Below, one piece after another: positions 1 to 10,373 of a stretch of 64,000 bases of DNA. Position 1 is the first letter of the stretch; the number at the start of each line of letters is the position of its first letter. The position numbers and the translations under genes were made by a program. The DNA is from Adiantum capillus-veneris (lineage: Eukaryota; Streptophyta; Polypodiopsida; Polypodiales; Pteridaceae): assembly GCA_014529385.2 (NCBI GenBank), contig CM043967.1, positions 134,425,182 to 134,489,181 on the forward strand, read 5' to 3'. The notes beneath the pieces were generated by a model, which did not search any database, was not told where the DNA came from, and worked only from the letters and a program-made list of their open reading frames with translations.

Positions 1-202
1 CTTTGTTAACTGACAAAACACAGTACTTGAGATTAGTCGAAGCGAGTGACTGCCTCAAGGATAGGATATCAAAGCGATACATGAAACATGACTCAACCAA
101 AACATCATTAAAACATAAACCAAAAAATAGAAACATATCGAAAAACCGTCTAAGTTGTCCAAAATGGAATGTAAAGTCAAATACAATGATTTATAATGGG
201 CA
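1..202. other. Unassigned sequence upstream of pol remnant
   Basis: I see no recognisable domain here. It lies just 5' of the reverse transcriptase remnant, where a Ty3/gypsy element would normally carry its protease, but no Asp-Thr/Ser-Gly motif is visible in any frame. Confidence 0.4.
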
Positions 203-1000
203 TTGAAAGAAGTTTGGACAATCAAAATCGAAACTGGCGAGGAATCAAATGATGATAAATTCGATGCACCATCCCACTATAAGAAGTATACCATTCAGGA
301 TAGGAAGATAGTGGTGCAAAAATCCAAACAAGATCCCAAAGAACCAGGAACTTCATATGATGGGCTTGAAAACACGAAACGCATCAACTTAGCAGAACCC
401 GGAGAGGAGCCTCAACCAACCTATATTGCCACGGACCTTACTAAAGAGGAAGAGCAACTTCTAGTTGATACGCTCAGGCAATATAAAGATGTCTTCGCAT
501 GGTCTTACAAAGATCTAAAGGGGATAGATCCAGAGATATGCCAGCACACGATTCCCCTTAAGAGTGATGCCAGACCACGCAGACAATGTCCTTACATGTA
601 CAATGAAACTTTTGCACAGAGAATCAAGGAGTAATTCCTTTTGGCTTGACCAATGTCCCAGCCACATTTCAAAGACTAATGACCCACGCATTCAAAGAAT
701 ATCTCAGACAATTTCTAGAGATCTACATGGATGATCTTTGTGTGTTCATTCCCACCGACCAAGTGACCACATCACTCATCTGGGTAAAGTCTTCGAAAAA
801 TGCAGAACGTATTGTATTTGCTTAAACCCGGAAAAATGTGCCTTCATGGTGAGACAGGGTAGAATTCTGGGCCACATAGTGTCAAAAAATGGCATTTCAA
901 CTGATCAAGAAAAGGAGAAGACAATTGCTACACTACCGAGACCAACAAAGATAAAAGAAGTGCAAGCATTTATGGGGCATTGCTGATACTACCGGTGATT
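203..1000 (+). pseudogene. Ty3/gypsy reverse transcriptase remnant
   Basis: This was the reverse transcriptase of a Ty3/gypsy polyprotein. The frame at 203-634 ends in the N-terminal stretch typical of the family (DVFAWSYKDLKGID around 490-530). It then jumps at about 634 directly to the segment reading PFGLTNVPATFQRLM, followed by YMDD at about 725-737. Roughly 100 residues, including the motif A aspartate, are therefore missing. After YMDD the frame shifts and continues as HLGKVFEKCRTYCICLNPEKC up to EVQAFMGHC. Two in-frame TGA codons (984 and 993) interrupt the connection to RNase H. The enzyme cannot be functional. The family call is secure from the motif order and the downstream RNase H and integrase. 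Confidence 0.88.
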
Positions 1001-1007
1001 CATATAT

Positions 1008-1560
1008 ATGTATGTTGTAATAGCCAAGCCATTGTACGCCCTCATAACTAAGTTTGAATGGACAGAGGAATGTGAGCAGGCTTTCCAAAAATTGAAGCAA
1101 CATTTGATTTCAGGTCCAATTTTGCAAGCCCCTGACTGGAGAAAAATATTCTATGTCCATGTGGATGCGTCAGCCTATGCCATTGGGTGCATATTAGCCC
1201 AGCCAAGAGAGAAGAAAATGGATTTTCCCATCTGCTACTCTAGTCAACAACTAAACAACGCAGAGCAGAATTATACCACTATGGAAAGAGAGGGCTTGGG
1301 AATGATCTATGCGGTCAAGAAATTTAGACACTACCTTCTAGTAAACAAATTTTTCTTCTTTGTGGATCACCAAGCACTGCTATATCTAGTGAACAAACCT
1401 TGCAACACTGGAATAATTGTTCACTGGTTTATACTGTTGCTTGAGTTTGACTTCACGGTGGTTGTAAAAAAGGGGACCACACACCATAGAGCAGATCATC
1501 TTTCACGACTATTTCACGGGGAAGCACCTGCACGTGTCGATGATGAACTTCCTGATTCAT
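1008..1560 (+). pseudogene. Ty3/gypsy RNase H domain remnant
   Basis: This is the RNase H that follows the reverse transcriptase in Ty3/gypsy pol. The frame begins with AKPLYALITKFEWTEECEQAF, the connection segment. It then shows the RNase H core: VHVDASAYAIGCILAQ (first catalytic Asp), an ERE-type glutamate in TTMEREGLGMIYAVKKFRHY, and the VDHQALLYL aspartate. It ends with the family hallmark RADHLSRL near 1490-1510. It shares its frame with the integrase zinc domain downstream, with a TAG at 1,809 between them. The domain itself looks intact, but the polyprotein does not. Confidence 0.88.
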
Positions 1561-1659
1561 ATATGTTCAACATAGAAATGGTGCCGCAATGGAGCGAAGA
1601 GGTCATGCCACTACTCACAATCGGCTCTTTGCAGATAGAAAGACAACCATCAATGATCC

Positions 1660-3292
1660 ATCAAACACGGAATCTCATCCTTTTAGCAGGACAAATGTAC
1701 AAACACGGTAAGGATGGAATACTGAGACTATGTGTACAACCTGAAGATACCACCTACTACCTCAAACAAGCTCATATACAAAACACGGGATTTCACACTG
1801 GTGAAATATAGACAGGCCAATGGTTACAAAGACTGGGCGTCTACTGGCTAAACATGGAATACAGTGTCCATAAATATGTAAAACCATGCGATAAATGTAT
1901 AAAACAGCCACCAGTGGAACATGCCACAATGTTTCGATTAGTACAAGCACCGAGATGGAGTGCTCACATCATTGAGTACTTAAAACACAAAACCTTTCCA
2001 GAGGAATGGGATAAATCAAGAAGGAAAACTATTGAGGAAGAGGACATACACTATCAACACATTGCCAACCAACTGTATAGGCGGGGGAAAGACGAACAAT
2101 TACGGCTGTGTGCTACGGAAAGCGAATATTACGTCATCCTCGATCACGCACACGCGGGACAACCCGAAGGACACTTCTCTGTTGATAAAACAGAAAAGCT
2201 AGTGCTAAACTCAAGTATATGGTGGCCGACCCTATTCATGGATGCACCAACATACGTCAAACGATGTGACGAATGTCAACGCACGAAATCACCCCTATGG
2301 AGAGATGACATGCCACTGAGGCGGATGATGGGAGTTCGCGCTTTTGCCAAATGGCGCATTGACTTCATTGGTCCCATCAATCCTCCAGGATATAGGACAC
2401 ACGTACAATACATTATTGTAGTGACGAATTACATGACGAAGTGGGCGGAAGCCAAAGCAACCGAAAAAAATGATGCAAGGACTATAGCTCAGTTCCTTTT
2501 TGAAAACGTCTTTACGTGGTATGGACTACCAATCTAAATAGTAAGCGATAGAAGAACACACTTTGTGAATTCATGATGGTCCATAGACTCTCCTTGACGA
2601 ATTCATGATGGTCCATCGAAAGTCAGCACCCTGCACCCTATCATCCGCAAGCCAACGAACAGGCAAAGAGCACTAACAAAATCCTATGCGCCGTGCTCAC
2701 CAAAATAGTCAGTGACTCAAGAAATGATTGGGATCAAAAATTACACACCGCTTTATGGGCTTATCGTGTAGCTTTTAAAACTTTTATTGGTACGACTCCC
2801 TTTAAGTTGGTCTTCAAAATTAATGAGATACTACCATTGTAATTCCTAGTCAAATCCCTCAGGGTGGCAACACAATTAGGATGGATGGGCCATGAGCTAT
2901 CAGAGAGACCAGACACCCTAGAAGAGTTAGATGAAACCAGACTCAAAGCAATAGCCGGGTTATATCCTCATAAAAAGCAAATGAAATCTTTTCATGATCA
3001 TCATGTGATTGGTAAGGAGTTTTAGAAAGGGGATTACATTATCATGTACACCCTGAAACAGCACTCCAAGAAACTCAAAAAGCGAGGAATGGGGCCTTTT
3101 GTGATCCATGATATATCACAAAGTGGCGCCGTTAAACTTGCAACATTGGCAGGAGAGGAGATGACTAATTGGACGAGTGGTTGCAGGTTAAATAAATATC
3201 TTCTTTCGTTGACACCAGACGAACTCGCAACACTCCATGCAGCAGCTCAACGCAGATGTCAAGCACAAGACATTCGGAAACAAGCACAGTAG
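1660..3292 (+). pseudogene. Ty3/gypsy integrase with two successive zinc-binding modules
   Basis: The integrase starts with a zinc-binding module (LYKHGKDG-type start at about 1,695, CDKC at about 1,890). It is followed by a second, similar module starting at LYRRGKDEQLRLC (about 2,075) with HAHAG...H and CDEC (about 2,265-2,280). The catalytic core then reads WRIDFIGPINPPGYRTH with the first Asp, and breaks at TAA 2,535 just before the second catalytic Asp. A 32-bp tandem duplication and a small GCACCCT duplication scramble the frame at 2,567-2,645. The C-terminal part resumes as HPQANEQAKSTNKI, ALWAYRVAF and the GPF-type module KKRGMGPFVIHDIS. A TAG sits at 3,023. Most stops are CAG or CAA in the family consensus. 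Confidence 0.85.
2567..2616 (+). repeat. 32-bp tandem duplication inside integrase
   Basis: The string GAATTCATGATGGTCCAT occurs at 2,567-2,584 and again at 2,599-2,616, giving a 32-bp period. It duplicates part of the integrase coding frame and disrupts it. Confidence 0.9.
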
Positions 3293-3779
3293 GAGGCCAA
3301 ACTCAGAATATTGAAACGCATGGAACAATCAAACTTCCATAGGAAAGAACAACAAGCAGTGGCTAATCAGCATGCTCCGATAGCATCCATACAAATGGCG
3401 ACTACATGGTTAGGAGGAATGGATCTACGTATTCAGTTACAACTTGCCGACGGCACCACCGAAAGAGTGATAGTGGACACAGGGGCCAAAGCTAATGTGG
3501 TTAACTACTCCACTTTCAAAAAAATCACACAGGAACCTCTAATGCCAAACACTATGGGGTTGAAGGTCGCCAACAGAGATACTATGGATAGTCTAGGCCA
3601 CATAAATTTTCCAATCAGCATTGATGGAATAGTGTATCCACATCAATTTCATGTGGTCAAAGATCATCAGCTCAACGAAGCAATTATTCTAGGCGTGCCG
3701 TGGATGCGCACTTACCAAGCAATACCAAACTGGCAAGACAACACTTTATGCATCGAACATGAGGGCAACTCTTTAGCCA
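3293..3779 (+). pseudogene. Retropepsin-like domain fused downstream of integrase
   Basis: This frame continues directly from the integrase C-terminus; only the TAG at 3,290-3,292 (a likely former CAG) separates them. It encodes an aspartic protease-like fold: hydrophobic LRIQLQL, then VIVDTGAKANVV (catalytic D-T-G at about 3,474-3,482), about 65 residues later the ILGVPWM signature near 3,690, and a tail ending LATLSG. A Ty3/gypsy protease normally precedes reverse transcriptase, so this position is odd. The frame runs into a dispersed repeat from about 3,779, so the true C-terminus is unknown. It could be a relocated protease, an extra domain, or the start of an adjacent rearranged copy. 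Confidence 0.75.
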
Positions 3780-4955
3780 CGCTATCAGGAGTTTTTTGGC
3801 GCAAGGAATTTCTCATATATACATATCCATGCATGGTGCATCGAATAAAGGATTGCCCATTTTCTAGAGCCAGGTGGTTACGTGGGGCCCACATGTGTAC
3901 AGGTAGGACAAGGTGTACATAGTGCATCAATTTTCATCGTTACCAGTACCAGTGTGTTTTTTCTACAATAATGAGGAGTTGGTAGCGTGTAAAACGTCTC
4001 GAGGAAGCTATCCGCGGGCCGACGACATGAGGTAAGCAGGTGCGTAAGATGGCATCTAGTGGCGTCAGGAGGTCGAATGGGGTCAATATTTGCATGTGGA
4101 TGAGTACAGACACAACGTGGGTGTTTGCTTGTGAGAATTATGCAGAAAGGTCATCATTAGGACCACTTTTTGGGGCCACTTCACGTGGTGGCGAGATGAA
4201 TTATTGGAAAAAAGCTGAGTGCCAGGTGTGCGAATGATGCAAAAAGGTGACAACTATGCACTGCGAGGTCAGTTTTTGGCCTGTTCGGGGTCCGTTTGAG
4301 GTCATCTAAAAGGCCAAGGGTGCCCAACTAATAAAGCTAAGTGTGGGAACTGAAAAAACTGAGAGAAGACCAGAAAAAACGTGGAGAAGAGAGGAGGAAC
4401 AGCCGCAGGTGTGTTTTTGCTCATTTTGGAGCCTGTTTTGGCCGTAAACTGCTCATCCGAGGTCGGATTTGAGCACTTTGACATTGTAGATTGGGGTTTT
4501 GGGCCGTTCCGGACGCGATGGCGCTATCCATTTTGCAAAATTAATCACTCTTTTCCTGCTGTTTTTCTGTGTAAGTTTCTCCTATGAGCGAAGTTTCTGC
4601 TCTAGTTGTGATTGTATCTGGCTTATTTTACCCATATTGTGTGAGCTATTTGCCCCATTGGTGTTGGCCCAAGCTCAATTATATCTAAACATCAGAAATT
4701 CTCCTCTTTTGAGCTGAGTTTTTTGGGTGTGTGTGTGTGTGTGTGTGTGTGTCTGTGTGGAGTGGGCAAGTGGATAGTCTCTCTCCTCTCACTCCAGAGG
4801 TGTGTTCCCTGTCTCGGCCAGGTGTGTTGTCTAAGCCGAGTGGTGCCCCATAGTGTGTGTGTGTATCTTCCCAAGAGTGTGTGTCGGGTCGTTATAGAGG
4901 CGCTGTGTGTGTTTTCATCCCGCTCACAACGCCATTCGTACAAAGGGACTATGAA
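3779..4955 (+). repeat. Dispersed repeat family, copy 1
   Basis: This stretch recurs at 44,565-45,140 (part) and at 57,175-58,555. Shared landmarks are CACTGCGAGG...GGCCTGTTCGGGG near 4,262-4,290, the segment GGAGCCTGTTTTGGC near 4,427, a GT tract (4,729-4,752) and the end CCCGCTCACAAC near 4,948. I see no coding capacity. It could be the LTR of an unidentified element or a non-autonomous repeat. Confidence 0.8.
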
Positions 4956-6160
4956 TGGGAACCTCTACCTTCGCCACATGTAACAGCTCAGCAATCATCC
5001 ATCACCAAGGTTACAAAAATATGGGTCAAGAAATCAATCACATAAACCAAGCCAGGGCAATTGTGGATACTGAAACACCAAATCAATACCCGTAAACCTA
5101 CACTGCCTACAATAAATTTAAACCATCACGAATTGCCCACCGCTGTTGTCAAATGGCCTAAACCGATGGACCACTCTCCTCGACATCCAACCACACTCAA
5201 ATGGGTATGGCAACCGAAACAACATTGCCTTCACGATGCCTCTTCTAGTGGATCCACCCCTAGGGAACTTCGATGGCAACCCAAAAAATGCCAACAACCG
5301 ACACCATCTTTTGCAGTTCAAAGTCAAACACAAAGCACGCCTTCTACAATTACTATTGTTCGGGCCATGCAGCTTCGAAGGAACCTTGCCACCAGCAGCC
5401 ACTGAACATATTGTTCAGCACCTATCTCTTGCACAGCAATTTGCTTTCCCATGCATATCCTCCATGAGAATCATAGAGCCACAATAAACGGCTATGCATA
5501 GACACGTGCTTTATTCCCATGCACTCTGACACATGCTCGTCGCGGGCGACTCACTTTAGGAAGGGGGAAATGAGGTTGGAGTAGCACTTGTATATACCAT
5601 TATTATCATCCTATTTCCTTTCTTTTCTTTTCTTTTCGTTTCATGAGTCTTTCACGTTTCCTTAAAAAACACAAGTTTTCAGAGCCTGACAGACTCTTAG
5701 TTGGCATAATCATGAGCCATACCATCATGATCTAATACCAGAATAAGAGTATGTATATAAGAGAGGTGACACTAGTTTTGGCTAATTTTGGCCGACTAAT
5801 AATCATTGTAGATAATTTTCTTTTATAAAAAATGCAAAAAATGACAAGTGATCAACAAAAAATTGATAAGTCAAGCCAGGAAAGCCAAAATCGACTTTTG
5901 AAAGCAAACGTCGAAACTTCAAAGCAAGGACTACAAACATGGCAAATATGGAAAAATTCAACACAAAATGAATTTTGGACCAACTTTTGAAGGATCAAAA
6001 CTGCAGATCGGACGCCATTTGTAAACCGAGCATCAGAATGACGAACGATTCGAACCGCAGGTGATGTGCCCAACAAGATATGAGCAATGAAAGTAAGTAT
6101 AAATGGGGCATTCTGGGAGACTGGGATCATATAGTAAAAAAAGGGCAACAGAAGCTCATT
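4956..6160. other. Intergenic; candidate polypurine tract and TATA motif
   Basis: No gene is recognised. A purine run (AGGAAGGGGGAAATGAGG, about 5,558-5,575) followed by TTGGAGTAGC could be a polypurine tract before a 3' LTR. TATATAAGAG lies near 5,753. A 114-codon open stretch at 5,146-5,487 has no ATG start and matches nothing I know. Confidence 0.35.
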
Positions 6161-6170
6161 TGCATTCAGA

Positions 6171-6203
6171 GAGAGAGAGAGAGATAGATAGATAGATAGA
6201 TAG
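6171..6203. repeat. GA/GATA tract: 3' tail of the LINE
   Basis: A (GA)n run passes into (GATA)n. On the LINE strand this is a (TATC)n then (TC)n tail after the 3' UTR, in the position LINEs use for terminal simple repeats. Confidence 0.85.
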
Positions 6204-6260
6204 GTAGTTCTATTATCGTCCTGGGAGGTCAAATATGACCTATGGGACCAAATGAACATG

Positions 6261-8702
6261 TCACGTGGTGTGAGTGGAGTTCATAAGTGACTCTTGATGC
6301 TCAAAAATGGCTGAAATGAGCGTCGCAATAGAGAGTCCACATCGTGGTTGGGAGAGGAAGGTATGTAGGGAGAGCTCATGGCTGAATATATGGGGAAAAG
6401 AGGACCTAATGTGGTCAAAAGCTGAGCACTCAAGTAGTGTGTGGTACTCACTCTCTCGCACTTGACGAGGGCATAAGGTGCAAAGTCGATGACACTCCTC
6501 GCCAGTGCCCCAACGTCCTGTCTCGCAGCGTAGAGAATGGGAGCTAAGACGAATGGAGGCAATGGTGCGGATCGCACTCAACGGGATGGGCTCAAGGATG
6601 TAGGAATGGGTTCGGTTACCTCGTTCCGAGAAGAAGAGAGATTTGTAGTTTGGGGCAACGTGTGTGGTGTAATGGCTGAAGCGAGAACCTCTGGATTTCT
6701 CCCAAGCCATGATACATTGGCGTTGTAAGAAGGCCTCATTAACTTGGGAGTCGATCGACGCATCCTTGACCAAGTGACATGCATCCCATCTTCCAAACCA
6801 TTTCTTGATATCAAGCATCCACCCCGAACTTAGTATTTTGCTCTTGCATGTCTTTTGAACCTTTTGACTTGCTTCATATGCGATTCTAGGAAGTCGATGC
6901 AAAGGGCTACGTTGTGTCTTACGCATGTACTCCACAACCCTTTCCATGCCCAAGACCTCAATGGGAAGCGATCCGGACTCAAGAAGTAAGAGCATGTAGG
7001 GTGTTTGTGTCTTGACTTGGAGAAAGTTGGTGAGAAAACGCTTTTGGACATTCTCAAACTCTTTCCAAGTAGACTTCCCGATGCTTCCACCCCACACCTC
7101 CACTCCATAAACAAGCACCGGTGTCACCAATGTGTCAAAGAGGTACTTTTTGAGAGCCCAACACTTGATCTCTCCTGCATTGCACATGTTCTCAAATGCA
7201 TAATAAGCCCTCTTTCCGGCTTCCAAGCGACGCATTGCACAATCCTTCCATTTATGATTGGATGGAACCTCAAGGCCAAGGTACTTGAAGTGATCTACCA
7301 CTTCAAGTTTCTCATTGTTGTATACAATGCATGGATTTTCGTCATTGAGGGTCTTTACAAGCATAACTTTGGTTTTGGATCCATTCACGATCAGCCCGCT
7401 ATGTAGGCAAAAGCGTTCCAAGACACTCATAAGCTTTTGTGCATCTTCTAAGGTATGTGCCAAGAGCACTACATCATCGGCATAAAGCAAAAGCATGATC
7501 ACCGCATTTCCAATCTTAACCTCTTCTATGCCTTCTTGCTGCATAAAATCAAGAACCATGTATTCCAATTCATCAATGAGTAGCCCAAAGAGGGTTGGGG
7601 AAAGTGGGCATCCTTGTTTGACACCAATAGTGCTTGCAAAAAATTCTGAAATTCCATCTCCCATACGTAATCGACATATCACTTTTTGGTAGATGCGAAA
7701 GACTGCATGCATAAATTCTCTCGGCACTTGAAGGCTTTGCATACGTCTCCAAAGATTTCCTCGTGGTACCATGTCAAAAGATTTCTTGAAATCCACAAAA
7801 CAACAATACAACTTTTTTCCTTTCAATCGAGACGCTTCCATAAGAACTCGAAGAGTGACAAGGTGATCAATAGTGCTATGATGCTTTCGAAAACCTGCTT
7901 GGCCAAGCGCACGTTTGCAATTCTTTTCAGCCCATTCACTTATCTTGATCTCCATGATACATCCAAATAACTTTGCCATCAAAGAACCAACCATTATAGT
8001 GCGATAGTTGTTCACATTGTTTACATCTCCTCCTTTGTGCAAAGGTTTGATCCAATTTGCACTCCAATCATGAGGCATGCCATACTGAAGTGCAAGGTTA
8101 AACATATCGCATATCCAATATCGTGTTTTCTTGCTTGTCCATTTAATCATTTCAGCCTTGACACCTTGAAGGTCACCTGCCTTGCGAGTAGCAAGTTTCT
8201 CAAGCGCGCGGCATACATCTTCAATGGTAAAGAAGGGAGACATAAATGGAAGGGAGCTACAACCCTCCATCTTATCAACATTGGGTTGCTCATAGAGGTT
8301 CTTACAATGCATATACATATCCTCAAGAGTCAAGTCACCAAAGCTCTCAACGCGCTTGCCTTTTAGATTTTGCCAAAACTTGCCACACGCATGTGCTTTC
8401 TCTTGTGCTAAAAGAAGTTGTTTTTCGACTTCCCACCTTCTCCTCTTCTTTTGAACAAGTGCTTTGTATGTGTGTGAACATTCCAAGTAAACTTCCTTGT
8501 CTTTGATTGCATCCAATCTTAGCAATTGTTTTCGGGCTTGACTACATTCCACGTCAAACCATTTCTTCTTGGTGCTACCCTTCTTAGACCTTTTGCAAGA
8601 TATGTGTTTCGCCGAAAAGCATTCCTTCGCACAAGAGAAAATTACTTCTTTGAAAACTTTCCACTTGCATTCTAATGTTGGGCTCCCTTGATGCTCTATC
8701 AT
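6261..8702 (-). CDS. LINE ORF2 fragment: reverse transcriptase and C-terminal zinc finger
   Basis: About 813 codons remain open without a single stop. The reverse transcriptase occupies roughly residues 190-480. Motifs in order are a fingers segment with WIKPLHKGG, LGQAGFRKHHSTIDH, motif A FVDFKKSFD (Asp near 304), GVKQGCPLSPTLF, and the catalytic YADD near residues 407-410. A C-x2-C-x9-H-x4-C finger (CTLCP...EYHTLLEC) lies near the C-terminus, as in several plant LINE lineages. The open frame extends further upstream to 8,930, but that part translates a GA repeat as Leu-Ser and is not LINE. I start the feature at the methionine at 8,702, directly after the microsatellite. The endonuclease domain is missing, so it could only act in trans, if at all. 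Confidence 0.88.
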   Translation of the reverse strand: MIEHQGSPTLECKWKVFKEVIFSCAKECFSAKHISCKRSKKGSTKKKWFDVECSQARKQLLRLDAIKDKEVYLECSHTYKALVQKKRRRWEVEKQLLLAQEKAHACGKFWQNLKGKRVESFGDLTLEDMYMHCKNLYEQPNVDKMEGCSSLPFMSPFFTIEDVCRALEKLATRKAGDLQGVKAEMIKWTSKKTRYWICDMFNLALQYGMPHDWSANWIKPLHKGGDVNNVNNYRTIMVGSLMAKLFGCIMEIKISEWAEKNCKRALGQAGFRKHHSTIDHLVTLRVLMEASRLKGKKLYCCFVDFKKSFDMVPRGNLWRRMQSLQVPREFMHAVFRIYQKVICRLRMGDGISEFFASTIGVKQGCPLSPTLFGLLIDELEYMVLDFMQQEGIEEVKIGNAVIMLLLYADDVVLLAHTLEDAQKLMSVLERFCLHSGLIVNGSKTKVMLVKTLNDENPCIVYNNEKLEVVDHFKYLGLEVPSNHKWKDCAMRRLEAGKRAYYAFENMCNAGEIKCWALKKYLFDTLVTPVLVYGVEVWGGSIGKSTWKEFENVQKRFLTNFLQVKTQTPYMLLLLESGSLPIEVLGMERVVEYMRKTQRSPLHRLPRIAYEASQKVQKTCKSKILSSGWMLDIKKWFGRWDACHLVKDASIDSQVNEAFLQRQCIMAWEKSRGSRFSHYTTHVAPNYKSLFFSERGNRTHSYILEPIPLSAIRTIASIRLSSHSLRCETGRWGTGEECHRLCTLCPRQVRESEYHTLLECSAFDHIRSSFPHIFSHELSLHTFLSQPRCGLSIATLISAIFEHQESLMNSTHTT

Positions 8703-8705
8703 GCT

Positions 8706-8709
<4 letters not shown>

Positions 8710-8782
<73 letters not shown>
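8710..8782. repeat. (GA)n microsatellite at LINE 5' junction
   Basis: An uninterrupted GA dinucleotide run of about 72 bp abuts the truncated 5' end of the LINE. GA also borders the LINE 3' tail, so the element may have inserted in a GA tract. Confidence 0.95.
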
Positions 8783-8785
<3 letters not shown>

Positions 8786-9073
8786 CATAGGGTTTTTGGA
8801 TTTGCTTCTGCCTGCTGCGACCACCTCGATGGATCTCACTACACCAGATTTGACAGGTATGATCATTAACCTTGCAAGAGCATGTGTGTGTGATCCATAC
8901 TGCATCAACAGTACCAAAACAACAAATCAAAGTAGTACAAGGTCACAAAATTGTCAAACTCACAAGGCCAATGTGGGAGTCCAAAACCCATCAGAAACAA
9001 GAAAAACTTTATTAGTAGACCCCAACTACCTGGCACAATCAACCAAACTAAGAACAGTAGGAAAAGGTGTTGG

Positions 9074-10195
9074 AACATGGATCGCGATCCATGTTTCCAA
9101 AACCCTAAAATCAAGGAAACTTCTACAAGAGCAACTATAGAGGCCTAGGAACAAAGCCCCATGACTGTTTTTGCAAAAAGCTTCCCAACATGGATCGCGA
9201 TCCATGTTCCATTTTTCCAAAGTCAGGATCAAAGAGGTTCACTAGCTGGACAATGTACCAATAGTCCTGGGATTGCAAAATGATCACAGACAATGCTCTA
9301 AAGATCATCAGATCCACCTGGATTGCTACAGTCAGTTTGTAAATGGTCTTTTCGTCAAAAAGACTGCTAAAGTAATTTGAAAAACTTCAAACTTTCCTCG
9401 AAGTCTATCAACAAGAAATTGTAACCTAAGAATGGTGATGGGATCAAAACCAAGCAAAAGTATACTTGCAAAATGGTGAAACTTGCAAGATTCAGTTTGC
9501 CTTCCCAAAAAGAATTCAAAGTCTAGGGAAACTTGCAAGGAAACCAAGCAAAGCTATGAACTACACACCTCAATCATCAAAAATCAATGCAAGAAGAGAT
9601 TTCAAGAAAAACATGACTCCAAAAGTGGTGGCCAGAAATAGATTGGGTCAAAACGGAAGAAATATGGCCATAAACTAAGAAATGAGGCAAACTATGGAAA
9701 AAAATGTCCAAAGTTGAAAAAAGTTCACCAGTGTACTAGGAAAAGCTATAGGAACCAATGTGCACAAGACTGTGTTCAAATGCTTCCCAACATGGATCGC
9801 GATCCATGTACCTTTTTCGCCAAATTAAGTAAAACCCATGCCATCTGATTCAGTATGATCAAGAAAACCAAGCCATGGAGTTTCAAGCCATTTGTATCCC
9901 AAAAACCCACTTCCAAAAGCCAAAATCTCTGAGTCTGTACATGATTTCCAAAATCTAGCCCAAGTGTCAAACCATTGATCCAAATCCCAAACTTTTTGGA
10001 CCAAGTCATAATCAAGATGAACCCTACCAGATGGTATCAGCAGTTTTCCAAAATATGCCCAACATGGATTGCGATCCATGTACCTTTAGCTCTAAATCGA
10101 GAGAAAATTGCTCAGTAGCATCCCCTTATGCCCAAGGACAACTTCCCAAAGTTAGAATTTTAAAAAGCCTTTCAACATGGATTGTGATCCATGTT
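9074..10195. repeat. Five copies of a 20-bp palindrome
   Basis: The palindrome ACATGGATCGCGATCCATGT, or a decayed form, occurs at 9,075-9,094, 9,188-9,207, 9,790-9,809, 10,062-10,081 and 10,175-10,194. The first two extend to 22 bp with AA/TT. Copies four and five carry TTGCG and TTGTG in the centre, which are C-to-T changes at CpG. Flanks are also similar: CTTCCCA before and a CTTTTTgCCAAA-like run after in most copies, with the first copy reversed. No gene is visible in 8,783-10,370. Confidence 0.9.
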
Positions 10196-10373
10196 CCTTT
10201 TTGCCAAAATCTATCTGTTTCATTACAGTTTTGTACCTATAGTAATCCTAAGTGCACTGGTGAAATTTGGTCAAATTTGGAGTAGTTTTGATAGAGTTAA
10301 GCTCACTTTCTTATTTTATGGTCAAGTTTACACTTTCTCACAATTTTGATCAATGGCTAAAATCTAATTTCAC

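Larger units (their letters stand above)
6166..8702 (-). mobile_element. 5'-truncated LINE retrotransposon
   Basis: A non-LTR retrotransposon in minus orientation. Its 3' end (left side) finishes in a (TATC)n/(TC)n tail at 6,171-6,203. Its 5' side ends abruptly at a long GA microsatellite, so the endonuclease and ORF1 are absent. The reverse transcriptase frame is intact to that edge. The combination of 5' truncation and a simple-repeat 3' tail is typical of target-primed LINE insertion. Confidence 0.88.

Noticed and set aside
4723..4983. Cys/Val-rich ORF over the GT tract
   Set aside because: Codons derive from the (GT)n run, and the frame is not kept in the copy at 58.4 kb.
5146..5487. Possible protein-coding gene of 114 codons
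   Set aside because: It has no ATG start, no recognisable domain, and overlapping open frames on both strands, as expected of low-stop composition.
8675..9140. Open frames of 64-150 codons across the GA microsatellite
   Set aside because: They translate the dinucleotide run as Arg-Glu or Leu-Ser repeats and have no other conserved content.
9074..10195. CRISPR-like array (repeated 20-bp palindrome)
   Set aside because: Spacing is irregular (113-602 bp), copies face both ways, and the context is a plant retroelement landscape.
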